The translations under genes were made by a program, and so were the position numbers. 64,000 bases of DNA from Kitasatospora cheerisanensis KCTC 2395. GTDB lineage: Bacteria > Actinomycetota > Actinomycetes > Streptomycetales > Streptomycetaceae. This document shows positions 56,117 through 64,000 of this stretch, one piece after another. The notes below the pieces were generated by a model. The model was given only the letters and a program-made list of their open reading frames with translations. It did no database searches and was not told the DNA's origin. The stretch lies in assembly GCF_000696185.1 (NCBI RefSeq), contig NZ_KK853997.1, forward strand, positions 1,922,761 through 1,986,760. Direction: 5' to 3'. The stretch's first letter is position 1. The number at the start of each line of letters is the position of its first letter.

Positions 56117-56220
56117 CGATGATAGGGATGCGACTCGCCGGTAACAAGAGCCCGCCGCCCGGTCCGCGGCCCCGGTGCCCGATCATGGAACCGCGCCCGA
56201 CCGACCGGAGGAGCCTCGCC

Positions 56221-56915
56221 GTGCCCGACCGCGACACCACCGTCCTCGCCGACCCCGTCGCCGCCTCCCTGAGCGGCCCGCACGCCCACCTCGCCCGCCG
56301 GCACGGCCGCGCCGCGAGCTACCTGGCGGAGGTCGCGAGCTTCTCCACCGTCACCGCCCACCCCGAACCCGGCGCCTGGGACGACCTGGTCGAACTCCTC
56401 GGCGTCGACGCCTTCGCCGACCTGTTCAGCTGCCCCGCCCTGCCGCCCGCCCACTGGGTGCCCGAATTCACCCTGGACGGCCACCAGTTCGTCCACACCG
56501 GCCGCACCCCCGCGCTCCCCCGCACCGCCGCCGAGGTCGTCGAACTCGGACCCGCGGACGTCCCCGAGATGCTCGACCTGGTCGAACGCACCCGCCCCGG
56601 GCCGTTCCGCCCCCGCACCCGCGAACTCGGCACCTACCTCGGCATCCGCGAGAACGGCGCGCTCGTCGCCATGGCCGGCGAACGCCTCCGGCCGCCCGGC
56701 TGGACCGAGATCAGCGCCGTCTGCACCGCCCCCGAGGCCCGCGGCCGCGGCCACGCCGCCACCCTGGTCACCACCCTCGTCCACCACATCACCGCCCGCC
56801 ACGACCACCCTTCCTCCACACCGCCGCCGCCAACGCCCCGGCCATCGCCCTCTACGAACGCCTCGGCTTCACCCACCACGCCGACGTCACCTTCCGCGGC
56901 TACCGCACGCCCTGA
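56221..56915 (+). pseudogene. GNAT family N-acetyltransferase, C-terminus frameshifted
   Basis: Joined, ~231 residues. The GNAT core is TEISAVCTAPEARGRGHAATLVTTLVHHI (acetyl-CoA loop, residues ~160-190), preceded by a FR47-like N-terminal half (LGTYLGIRENGALVAMAGERL). After ARHDH the frame breaks at a CCC run (56818-56820). The other frame gives PFLHTAAANAPAIALYERLGFTHHADVTFRGY, the usual GNAT ending, and one added C joins the parts. A GGAGGAG site supports GTG 56221 as the start over the in-frame ATG 56185. It is divergent from the CoA-transferase operon. The acetyl acceptor is unknown. Confidence 0.82.
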
Positions 56916-57043
56916 ACGCCGAGACCGCCGCGGAAGTGGCGCACGTCACACCCCGGTCGGCGGGATTCTCTGCCGGTCCGGGCCGCTCCGGAGCCCGGAG
57001 GACAGGACCTTCTTGTCGGACACGCGGACGTGAGGAATGAATC

Positions 57044-57953
57044 GTGAGTGCAGAGGGAGCGGTGCGGCGGTGTCCCGGGCTGCTGATCGGGCCGGCCGCG
57101 GTGCGGGCGTGGGACTCCCGGGCGCCTCGCTGCGGGAGCCGCAGCCCGGTCCGGCCGAGGCAGTTGGGCGTCCTGAACGTCATCGGCGCAGCCGAGCCCC
57201 TGGTGGTGAGCGATCTGGCTGCCCTCGCGAAGGTGTCCCTCAGGGGACTCCTGTTCCGCGCGAAGCACGACGTCCGGCTCGCCGCGGCGTACAGCATCAT
57301 CGGGCAGATCTTCCTGGCCGTCGCCCAGTCCTTCGACCGGATCGACCGGCGCCCCGCGGTCGACCGCCGGGCTCTCGCGGCCGTGCTCGCCGCACGCAAC
57401 GCGGCGATCGAGGGCGACGCCGCGGGTGTGGACGCGTTCAGCCGCGACTGGCTCGGCCTGTCCGATCCCGCGCGCTGGCGCGAGGCGGTGGAGAACGCGC
57501 TGCTCGGCGACTGGGTCCTCCAGCTCGGCCGGGCCGCCTGGACGACGCCGGCCTGTTGCAGCTGTTGCACCGTCACACCGCCGCCGAGCACCGACATCTC
57601 CGGCCGCTCTGGGAACGGCGGTGCCGGGGCGCCGGTCCGTGCTGCTGAGCCGGCCCGTCGGCCGGGACCTGCTCGTCGGGGACCTGCTGGCCGAGCGGCG
57701 CGGCCCGGAGGACGAGGTCCTCGCCCGCGAGTTGACGGACTCCCGACTGGCCGCGGTGCTCCGCGGGCTGACCCGGGACGAGGCCGAGCTCGCCCTGGCC
57801 TGGGCGGCCGACCCGACGGCGAGCTGGTCCCGGGCCGCCGCCCTGCTCGGGCATCCGGACCCGGCCGCCTTCGGCGAGCGGGTCCGCCGCAAGGCGAAGC
57901 GGCTCGGCGCCCGCCACACCGCCCGGGCCGCGGCGGCCCGGGCGTCCAGCTAG
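57044..57953 (+). pseudogene. Hypothetical protein with C-terminal HTH-like region, two frameshifts
   Basis: Joined, ~303 residues. Frame one (GTG 57044) carries LGVLNVIGAAEPLVVSDLAALAKVSLRGLLF...WREAVENALLGDWVLQLGRAA. A break at CC 57537-57538 leads to DDAGLLQLLHRHTAAEHRHLRPLWERR. A second at GG 57620-57621 leads to RSVLLSRPVGRDLLVGDLLAE...LTRDEAELALAWAADPTASWSRAAALLGHPDPAAFGERVRRKAKRLGARH. The final part resembles a helix-turn-helix with a basic tail. I do not know the family's role; a sigma-like or DNA-binding regulator is possible. Each break is repaired by one base. It lies 128 nt after the GNAT gene on the same strand, and the exact start is uncertain. Confidence 0.6.
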
Positions 57954-57960
57954 GGCCGGC

Positions 57961-59163
57961 TCAGTCCTGCCCCCGCCAGTGGCGGAGTTCGAGGGCGGCG
58001 GCCACTTCGAGCGGGTTCTCGGTGAGGGGGCGGGGCAGCACGGCGTCGGCCTGGGCGAGGCGGCGCAGCAGGGTGTTGCGGTGGGTGAAGAGGCGGGCCG
58101 CGGCGCGGGTGGCGTTGCACTGTTCGGCGAGGTAGGCGCGGACGGCCTCGGCGGGCGGGCCGTCGAGCGGGCCGAGGACGCGGCGGACGAAGCGGTCGGC
58201 GCCTTCGAGGTCCTGGGTGAGCAGGGCGACGAGTTCGACCTCGTCGTGGGAGGCGAGGCGCTGGACGGAGGCGAGGCGGGCGAGCATCCGCTGGGTGGTG
58301 AGGGCGTCGAGGTGGCTGCGGCGGAAGCCGTTGACGCCGGCGGCGGTGGGGCCGAGGGCGATGCGGACCGCGGGCAGGCGGTCGAGTCCGGCGCGCAGCG
58401 CGGCGGGGTCGGGGCGGGCGGCGGTCCAGAGCCATCGGGTCGCCGCGCTGGCGGTGACGTCGAGGATCGGCGGCCGGCCCGCGGCGGACGCCAGCAGGTC
58501 GGCGGCGCGGTCGAGTTGGGCGAAGTCGGAGTCGAGGTCGTCGACCCACAGGACGGCCGCGGTGTGGCTCCCGGCGAGGGGGTAGCCGAGCCGGGCCTCG
58601 GCCCGGGCCCGGGCGATCGGGGCGCCGTCGAGCAGCAGGGCGACGGCCTGCATCCGGTCGGCGTGGTTGGAGCCGGTGAGCGCGGCGCGTTCGGCCCGGA
58701 GGTCGGCGGACATCGCGGCGACGCAGCCGTCCACGAACGCGGAGATGGAGCGCAGCGAGACGTCGAGCAGGTCGCGGAGCTCCTCGGGGTCGGTGGTGAG
58801 GGAGCAGGCGATCCTGGTCCAGAGCCGGCCGGCCACGCTCTCGCCGGCCCGGTAGGAGTCGAGGGCGGGTTCGTCCAGGCCGCGGCGGACGATGTCGCGG
58901 GCCATCAGCCGCTGTTCGTCGCCTTCGGGGGCGGGGACGGGCACGCCGGGGGCGGTGGCGTTGGCGGCGGCCCAGCGCAGCAGGTTGGCGCGGTTGACGC
59001 GGCGCAGGCCGGCCGAGAGGACGGGGTCGTCGGCGATCGGCCGCCGGGTCTCGCCGGCGAGGGTGGCGGCGTCGAGTTCGGCGAGCCACTCGGGCTGCGG
59101 GTTGAGGGCGATCTCGGCGCCGCGGCGGATCAGTTCGAGGATCCTGGGCGGTGGCGGCGGCAT
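57961..59163 (-). CDS. PucR family transcriptional regulator (CdaR-type)
   Basis: 400 residues. The middle is a GGDEF-like/CdaR domain (LGYPLAGSHTAAVLWVDDLDSDFAQLDRAADLLA). The C-terminal PucR helix-turn-helix is LGPLDGPPAEAVRAYLAEQCNATRAAARLFTHRNTLLRRLAQADAVLPRPL (residues ~333-385). ATG 59163 is preferred; an upstream extension to 59316 would overlap the divergent monooxygenase start. PucR proteins are usually activators of divergent or adjacent catabolic genes. The partner here is the Baeyer-Villiger-type monooxygenase 127 nt away, which it most likely controls. The inducer is unknown. Confidence 0.9.
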   Translation of the reverse strand: MPPPPPRILELIRRGAEIALNPQPEWLAELDAATLAGETRRPIADDPVLSAGLRRVNRANLLRWAAANATAPGVPVPAPEGDEQRLMARDIVRRGLDEPALDSYRAGESVAGRLWTRIACSLTTDPEELRDLLDVSLRSISAFVDGCVAAMSADLRAERAALTGSNHADRMQAVALLLDGAPIARARAEARLGYPLAGSHTAAVLWVDDLDSDFAQLDRAADLLASAAGRPPILDVTASAATRWLWTAARPDPAALRAGLDRLPAVRIALGPTAAGVNGFRRSHLDALTTQRMLARLASVQRLASHDEVELVALLTQDLEGADRFVRRVLGPLDGPPAEAVRAYLAEQCNATRAAARLFTHRNTLLRRLAQADAVLPRPLTENPLEVAAALELRHWRGQD

Positions 59164-59290
59164 GCCCGTCACCGTACTGGTGCGGGGTGCACCGTGGAAG
59201 GGCCAGGACAGTGCACTCTGCCCCTGGTCAACTGCCGTACGCTTTGCCGACGATGTGGGGGTCTCGTCCGCCCCCCGCCAGGGAGTCGCC

Positions 59291-60781
59291 ATGTCCACCG
59301 CTGCCGCACTGCGCAAAGACCGGTCCGGGTCGCCCGTCGAGCACCTGGACGTGCTGATCGTCGGGGCCGGGATCTCCGGGATCGGCGCGGGCCGCTACCT
59401 GTCGGCCGAGCTGCCGGGCCGGAGTTTCGCGATCCTGGAGGCCCGGGGCGATCTCGGCGGCACCTGGGACCTGTTCCGCTATCCGGGCATCCGCTCGGAC
59501 TCGGACCTGCACACCTTCGGCTACGCGTTCAAGCCGTGGCGGGAGAAGGAGTCGATCGCGGACGCCCCGCAGATCCTGTCGTACCTGCGGGAGACCGTCC
59601 GGGAGAACGGCCTCCAGGACCGGATCCGCTACCACCACCGGGTGCTGGACGCGTCCTGGTCGACGGCCGAGGCCCGCTGGACGGTCCGGGTCGAACGCGC
59701 CGACACCGGCGAGCAGGTGACGCTGACCTGCGACTGGCTGTTCTGCGCGATGGGCTACTACCGGTACGACCGGGGCTTCACCCCGGAGTTCGAGGGGCTG
59801 GAGCGCTACACCGGCACGGTCGTCCACCCGCAGCACTGGCCGGAGGACCTGGACCACGCGGGCAAGCGCGTCCTGGTGATCGGCAGCGGCGCGACCGCGG
59901 TCACCCTGGTGCCCGCACTGGCGGGCACGGCCCGGCAGGTGACGATGCTTCAGCGGACACCGACGTACATCATGCCGGTGCCGCGCCGCGACCCGGTCGC
60001 CAACCTGCTGCGCCGGCTGTTCGGCGACGAGCGCGGCTACGCGCTGGCCCGGCGAAAGAACATCGCCCAGCAGTACGCGGTGTGGTCGTTCTGCCAGCGG
60101 CACCCGAAGGCGGCCCGGCGGATCATCCGCTGGGTGAACGCCCGTCAGCTGCCCAAGGGCTACCCGGTGGACGAGCACTTCTGCCCGCCGTACGACCCGT
60201 GGGACCAGCGGCTGTGCGCCGTCCCCGACGGCGACCTGTTCAAGGCGATCCGCGGCGGCCGGGCGGCCGTGGTGACCGACCGGATCCGCACCTTCACCGA
60301 GCGCGGGGTGCTGCTGGAGTCCGGGCGGGAGCTGGAGGCGGACGTGGTGGTCACCGCGACCGGGCTGAACGTGCAGGCGTTCGGCGGAATCCCGATGAGC
60401 GTGGACGGCGAGCCGGTGCGGCTGTCCGACACCGTCGCGTTCAAGGGCATGATGCTCTCCGGCGTGCCCAACTTCGCGTACGCGATCGGCTACACCAACT
60501 CCTCGTGGACGCTGAAGGTCGGCCTGCTGTGCGAGCACTTCTGCCGCCTGCTGGCCCACATGGAGCGGCACGGGCACCGGGTCTGCCGCCCGGAGGTCGC
60601 CGACCCGGCGATGCCCACCCGGCCGTTCCTGGACTTCGCGGCCGGCTACATCCGGCGCGCCGTCGACGGGCTGCCCCGGCAGGGCGACCGGGCTCCGTGG
60701 CTGACCTCGACCAGCTACCGCGACGACAGCCGGATGCTCGGCGCCGGCCGGGTCACCGACCCGGAGCTGCACTTCTCCTGA
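59291..60781 (+). CDS. Flavin-containing monooxygenase (Baeyer-Villiger type)
   Basis: 496 residues. It has an FAD site VLIVGAGISGIGAGRYLSAEL at the N-terminus, LGGTWDLFRYPGIRSDSDLHTF, and a BVMO/FMO fingerprint YTGTVVHPQHWP (xGxxxHxxxWP, near residue 175). The NADPH site VLVIGSGATAVTLVPALAG is near 193. The TATGLNVQAFGG block of BVMOs follows. These enzymes insert oxygen next to ketones or oxidise N/S centres with NADPH and O2. It is monocistronic and divergent from PucR. The RYPGIRSDSDLHTFGY form is shared with mycobacterial EthA-like enzymes, which also activate thioamide drugs; the substrate here is unknown. Confidence 0.93.
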   Translation: MSTAAALRKDRSGSPVEHLDVLIVGAGISGIGAGRYLSAELPGRSFAILEARGDLGGTWDLFRYPGIRSDSDLHTFGYAFKPWREKESIADAPQILSYLRETVRENGLQDRIRYHHRVLDASWSTAEARWTVRVERADTGEQVTLTCDWLFCAMGYYRYDRGFTPEFEGLERYTGTVVHPQHWPEDLDHAGKRVLVIGSGATAVTLVPALAGTARQVTMLQRTPTYIMPVPRRDPVANLLRRLFGDERGYALARRKNIAQQYAVWSFCQRHPKAARRIIRWVNARQLPKGYPVDEHFCPPYDPWDQRLCAVPDGDLFKAIRGGRAAVVTDRIRTFTERGVLLESGRELEADVVVTATGLNVQAFGGIPMSVDGEPVRLSDTVAFKGMMLSGVPNFAYAIGYTNSSWTLKVGLLCEHFCRLLAHMERHGHRVCRPEVADPAMPTRPFLDFAAGYIRRAVDGLPRQGDRAPWLTSTSYRDDSRMLGAGRVTDPELHFS

Positions 60782-60899
60782 CCGCCCCGCCCCGGCCGGG
60801 GCCCCGGCCGCCGCCCCTTGCCCCCGGCCGGGGCGGGCGGACGCTGGGAGGACAGCGCACCGGCCGCCCGTCGCCGGTGCGACGGGAAGGTGACACGCC

Positions 60900-61163
60900 A
60901 TGCAGAACCACTGGATCGTCGACCTGACCTTCGAAGAGGACGAGTCCCGCACCACCTGCACCGCCGCGCTGAGCGGCTTCAGCGCGCCCGGAGCCCAGGG
61001 CACCGGCATGGCCCGGCGCAATCCGTCGGACGAGGCCGACGCCGCCATCGGCGAGGAACTGGCCGCCGCCCGCGCCTGCCACGACCTCGCTCATCAGCTC
61101 GTCGGACGCGCCAATACGGGCATCGAGAGCCACACCCACAACCCGTCGCACATCCCGCTCTGA
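60900..61163 (+). CDS. DUF1876 domain-containing protein
   Basis: An 87-residue second member of the Rv2632c-like family: WIVDLTFEEDESRTTCTAALSG, MARRNPSDEADAAIGEELAAARACHDLAHQLVG, with a His-rich tail IESHTHNPSHIPL. Function is unknown; the dsRBD-like fold and stress association are known of the family. A GGGAAGG site lies 9 nt before ATG 60900. It follows the monooxygenase after 118 nt and precedes the Pr6Pr gene. It is only distantly similar to the copy at 22605-22850. Confidence 0.85.
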   Translation: MQNHWIVDLTFEEDESRTTCTAALSGFSAPGAQGTGMARRNPSDEADAAIGEELAAARACHDLAHQLVGRANTGIESHTHNPSHIPL

Positions 61164-61318
61164 GGGCCGTCCGACGCCTTCCGCCCCGCGCCGAACTCCC
61201 GCGCGGGGCGCGCCCGTCCAGCGGCCGGTGATCTTTTCCGACGGTCGAACCGGCAGGTAGAGTGCGGCGACCAGTCGTGCCCACGGGGGGCACCAGCGAG
61301 ACGAACACCGGTGACCGC

Positions 61319-61969
61319 ATGACCGTCTGGACCCGGCCCGCCCTGTGGTGGCGCTGCGCCATCGCCCTCTCCGCGTTCCTGGGGATCTTCCTCAGCAACA
61401 GCTCGCTGGTGTACTTCACGCTCCAGAGCAACGTGCTGGTGCTCGGCTACTTCCTCGGCGCGGTCTACTGGATGGTCAAGCGGGGCACCGTGGACGGGCC
61501 CGCGCCGCGGCTGCGCGGGGCCGCCGTCCTGTACATCACCATCACCGGCATCGTCGCGCACGTGCTGCTCAACCACGGCGAGAACCCGCTGCCCGGCCTG
61601 TTCTCCGGCCCGGACCGGCTCCAGCACTGGTCGAGCTTCTTCCTGCACTACACCACCCCGCTGATGGTGCTCGCCGACTGGCTGCTGCTCTCCCCGCGCA
61701 ACGCGTCCCGCTGGCGCGACCTGCCGCTCTGGCTCTCCTACCCGCTGGGCTACGCCTTCCTGACCGAGGCCCGCGCCATCGCCTTCCCGGGCTTCCCGCT
61801 GCGCTACCCGTACTTCTTCCTCGACCCCACCGAGAAGGGCTACGGCTGGGTCGGGCTGCAGATGGTGCAGCTCACCGTCGAGTTCGTGGTGCTGGCGGCG
61901 CTCGTCGTCGGCCTCGACCGCCTCGGCACCAGGCTCCGCCGCACCCCGGCGGTGGCGCAGCAGGTCTGA
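61319..61969 (+). CDS. Pr6Pr family membrane protein
   Basis: 216 residues with six hydrophobic helices. It has the Pr6Pr (FAR-17a/AIG1-like) pattern: FLSNSSLVYFTLQSNVLVLGYFLGAVYW, ITGIVAHVLLNHGENPLPG, and HWSSFFLHYTTPLMVLADWLLL, with a conserved His and Asp within helices. Relatives of the FAR-17a/AIG1 fold include threonine-dependent lipid hydrolases in animals; no activity is known for bacterial members. ATG 61319 (MTVWTRP) is chosen; upstream GTG starts add polar sequence. Its TGA shares the TGACGGGCCGTCA element with the stop of the convergent IclR gene. Confidence 0.85.
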   Translation: MTVWTRPALWWRCAIALSAFLGIFLSNSSLVYFTLQSNVLVLGYFLGAVYWMVKRGTVDGPAPRLRGAAVLYITITGIVAHVLLNHGENPLPGLFSGPDRLQHWSSFFLHYTTPLMVLADWLLLSPRNASRWRDLPLWLSYPLGYAFLTEARAIAFPGFPLRYPYFFLDPTEKGYGWVGLQMVQLTVEFVVLAALVVGLDRLGTRLRRTPAVAQQV

Positions 61970-61979
61970 CGGGCCGTCA
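61967..61979. terminator. Stop-to-stop mini hairpin TGACGGGCCGTCA
   Basis: The TGA stops of the Pr6Pr and IclR genes form the ends of TGACG-N3-CGTCA. It is the third convergent pair in this window with the same 13-bp geometry. Confidence 0.4.
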
Positions 61980-62792
61980 GCGGGTGGAGCCCATGGTGCG
62001 GGAGACCCGGGCGGCGGTGGCGGCGACCACCGGGCCCAGTTCGCGGGCCCGGGCGGCGGTGATGCGCGAGGTGAGGGCGCTGGTGGAGATCGCGCCGATC
62101 ACCGTGTTGTTGTGGTCGAAGACCGGTGCGGCGATGCAGCGGACCTCGGGTTCGTTCTCCCGGTCGTCGACGGCGTAGCCGCGGGTGCGGATCCGGGTGA
62201 GCTCGGTGCCCAGCGCCGCGGCCGAGGTGAGGGTGCGCGGGGTGATGGCGGGGAGGCCGTGGGCGACCACGGTGGCGAAGGCCTCCTCGGGCATCCAGGC
62301 GAGCATCGCCTTGCCGACGGCGGTGCAGTACATCGGGGCGCGGCTGCCGATCCGGGAGGCCATCCGGACGGCGGTCTCGTTCTCGACCTTGTCGACGTAG
62401 ACCACGTACGGGGCGTCCGGCACGCACAGGTGCACGGTGCCGCCGACCTCGCGCATCAACTGGTGGGCCTCCTCGGAGGCGGCGGTGCGCAGGTCGAGGG
62501 TGGCCAGGTAGGCCTGGCCGAGCTGGAGCGCGCCGGGGCCGAGCCGGTAGTGGCCGGTGTCGCGGTCGCGGGCGAGCAGCTGGGCGTCGACCAGCGGCGC
62601 GGCGAGCCGCAGCACGGTGGACTTCGACATGCCGAGGCCCTCGGCCAGCGCGGTGAGGCTGAGGTCGGGGCCGGCCGCGGCGTGGTCGCGGACGTGTTCG
62701 AGCACGGCCAGGGCGCGGCGCAGCGACGCGGACTGGTTGCGTTCCGGCCGTTCGGCGGGCCGGCCGTCGGTGGACGCGGCGGTGCTGGTCAT
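61977..62792 (-). CDS. IclR family transcriptional regulator
   Basis: 271 residues. The winged-helix N-terminus is SLRRALAVLEHVRDHAAAGPDLSLTALAEGLGMSKSTVLRLAAPLVDAQLLARD. The C-terminal effector domain is typical (VYVDKVENETAVRMASRIGSRAPMYCTAVGKAMLAW, and ENEPEVRCIAAPVFDHNNTVIGAISTSAL). ATG 62792 is used. It is divergent from a sugar-binding lipoprotein gene. The 203-nt gap contains a TTTTGCAGTGCACAA palindrome, so it is likely the repressor of that ABC transporter operon and perhaps of itself, with a sugar or sugar phosphate as ligand. Confidence 0.93.
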   Translation of the reverse strand: MTSTAASTDGRPAERPERNQSASLRRALAVLEHVRDHAAAGPDLSLTALAEGLGMSKSTVLRLAAPLVDAQLLARDRDTGHYRLGPGALQLGQAYLATLDLRTAASEEAHQLMREVGGTVHLCVPDAPYVVYVDKVENETAVRMASRIGSRAPMYCTAVGKAMLAWMPEEAFATVVAHGLPAITPRTLTSAAALGTELTRIRTRGYAVDDRENEPEVRCIAAPVFDHNNTVIGAISTSALTSRITAARARELGPVVAATAARVSRTMGSTR

Positions 62793-62846
62793 GGGGTGTG
62801 ACGCTACGGCGAGTCCGGGCGTCGTGCCACTTCCGCAGCACATCGT

Positions 62847-62861
62847 TTTGCAGTGCACAAC
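62847..62861. promoter_or_regulatory. Putative IclR operator
   Basis: TTTTGCAGTGCACAA (TTnTGCA-n-TGCAnAA) is an AT-richer dyad in the divergent iclR/sugar transporter promoter, 54 nt before the iclR ATG. Confidence 0.6.
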
Positions 62862-62995
62862 TTTCGCGTTCTGCTCTTGTCGGCGTGCCCGGCGGCTTTC
62901 TAACGTCCCGCTCACACCGATCCCCCACTGCATGTCCCGGTTTCCTCCGGTTCGTGCAGGCGTGTCCCGCTTTTCGGCGAGGAGATGAGTTGAGC

Positions 62996-64000
62996 ATGAA
63001 GAAGCTGGCCCGTGGTGCCGCCCTTGCCGTGCTGGCCGGCACCGTGGCGACGGCCTGTGCGCCGGGTACCGCCAAGACCGCCTCGTCGGAGGACAAGCAG
63101 ACCGGCACCGTGAAGGTGTGGCTGTACGACGAGGCGAACCGGGCGCCGAAGGAGCAGGTGGTGGCGCAGGCCGTCGCCGACTTCAAGGCCAAGCACGCGG
63201 GCGTGGACGTGCAGGTGTCGTACATCCCGACCGACGCCGGCCCGCGCGCGGAGAAGATGAAGGGCGCGTTCAACGACCCGTCCTCCGCGCCGGACGTGGT
63301 GGAGTTCGGCAACACCGACCTGTTCGGCTACACCGCCTCGGGCGGCCTCGCCGACATCACCTCCGACCTGGCGAACTGGGAGGAGGGCAAGGACCTGCCG
63401 CAGGACCTGAAGGACACCGCGGTGGTGGACGGCAAGACCTACGGCCTGCCCTGGTGGCTGGGCGTGCGCGCGCTGTACTACCGCACCGACGTGTTCGCCG
63501 AGCTGGGCCTGTCCGCCCCGACCAGCTACGCGGAGCTGAAGTCGGCGGCGGAGAAGGTCCGTTCGGCGCACGGCGACATGCTGGGCATCGCGGTGGGCGG
63601 CAAGTACACCTTCGGTGCGCTGCCGTTCGTCTGGGCCAACGGCGGCGACCTGGCCGCGCAGAACGGCTCGGCGTACACCGCGGCGATCGACTCGGAGCAG
63701 GCGCAGGCCGGTGTGAAGGCGTACACCGACCTGTTCTCGGACGGTATCTGCCCGGCCCAGCAGTGCGCGGACCTGACCGGCGGCAAGACCGTGGAGTCGT
63801 TCGCGGCGGGCAAGGCCGGCATGGCGATCCTGCCGAACTCCTCGCGCAGCGCGGTGGAGGCGGGCGCCGCGAAGGACAAGTACGCGATCGTGCCGCTGCC
63901 GGGCGCCTCGGCGGGCCGGATCGCGCCGGCCTTCTCCGGCGGCAACGACCTGGGCGTCATGAAGTCCACCCAGCACCGCAGCCTGGCGGTCGACTTCATC
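62996..64000 (+). CDS. Extracellular sugar-binding lipoprotein of an ABC transporter (partial, 3' end cut)
   Basis: The first 335 residues of a solute-binding protein (SBP_bac_1/MalE-like), truncated by the window end. The signal peptide ends in lipobox VATAC near residue 21. The mature part begins with a short linker and GTVKVWLYDEANRAPKEQVVAQAVADFKAKHAGVDVQVSYIPTD, followed by PDVVEFGNTDLFGYTASGGLADIT, YGLPWWLGVRALYYRTDVF and AAGKAGMAILPNSSRSAV, all standard for carbohydrate-binding proteins. Permease and ATPase genes should follow outside the window. A GAGGAG site lies about 11 nt before ATG 62996. Control by the divergent IclR is likely. The sugar is unknown. Confidence 0.92.
   Translation, partial: MKKLARGAALAVLAGTVATACAPGTAKTASSEDKQTGTVKVWLYDEANRAPKEQVVAQAVADFKAKHAGVDVQVSYIPTDAGPRAEKMKGAFNDPSSAPDVVEFGNTDLFGYTASGGLADITSDLANWEEGKDLPQDLKDTAVVDGKTYGLPWWLGVRALYYRTDVFAELGLSAPTSYAELKSAAEKVRSAHGDMLGIAVGGKYTFGALPFVWANGGDLAAQNGSAYTAAIDSEQAQAGVKAYTDLFSDGICPAQQCADLTGGKTVESFAAGKAGMAILPNSSRSAVEAGAAKDKYAIVPLPGASAGRIAPAFSGGNDLGVMKSTQHRSLAVDFI

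Overview
The window is a piece of a linear-chromosome actinomycete, almost certainly Streptomycetaceae (Streptomyces or Kitasatospora). GC is very high, third codon positions are G/C, GTG starts and 4-nt stop/start overlaps are common, and several signals are characteristic of the group: an actinobacterial LexA box, a DmdR/IdeR-type iron box, an ImuA'-ImuB-DnaE2 cassette and a short 'RRHVDLLRV...SCRR' leader peptide. No rRNA, tRNA, CRISPR array, phage or transposase gene was seen. The sequence is mostly accessory metabolism and stress functions with many one-component regulators.

Layout. 1-2.7 kb: end of hemC, an SDR and a secreted serine hydrolase. 2.7-7.7 kb: a phenolic-lipid (srsABC-like) operon of type III PKS, ICMT-type methyltransferase and FAD hydroxylase, with a divergent UbiA prenyltransferase and a convergent P450. 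7.8-13.6 kb: a degenerate Nudix-like gene, a DrrAB-like exporter, a COG4315 lipoprotein with a DUF6529 membrane partner, and a catalase. 13.6-19.5 kb: a TetR-controlled regulon of two operons (APH-type kinase plus acyl-CoA dehydrogenase; two SDRs plus a quinone oxidoreductase-like enzyme). Both operons start from promoters with the same TTGACA-N21-CTAAGCAAGCGCTTAG layout. 19.5-31.6 kb: iron-box DUF2470 gene, VOC protein, ferredoxin-reductase-like enzyme, ECF sigma/anti-sigma/lipoprotein, thioredoxin, pirin, BNR-repeat protein, and MarR with a LigB-type dioxygenase. 31.6-38.5 kb: a DNA-damage island (DnaE2, ImuB, ImuA', AlkB) with two LexA boxes. 39.4-43.4 kb: two overlapping genes for a paralogous family of secreted/membrane proteins of unknown function. 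43.5-49.5 kb: a UvrA-like ABC protein, HxlR with a NAD(P)-binding reductase, VOC, DinB-like, and a leader peptide ahead of a 2OG-Fe(II) oxygenase. 49.5-56.1 kb: a MerR regulator and a fatty-acid beta-oxidation operon whose promoters share a 26-bp element (20/26 identical). 56.2-64 kb: GNAT, an HTH-like hypothetical, PucR with a divergent Baeyer-Villiger-type monooxygenase, DUF1876, a Pr6Pr membrane protein, IclR, and the start of a sugar ABC transporter.

A cross-cutting feature is that at least eleven genes are split between reading frames. Thirteen of the fourteen inferred shifts fit loss of one base, nearly always inside a short G or C run, and the gene lengths come back into phase when one base is restored per site. 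Under-called homopolymers in the assembly explain this better than a wave of pseudogenes. These loci are listed as frameshifted genes and should be re-read before any conclusion about loss of function.
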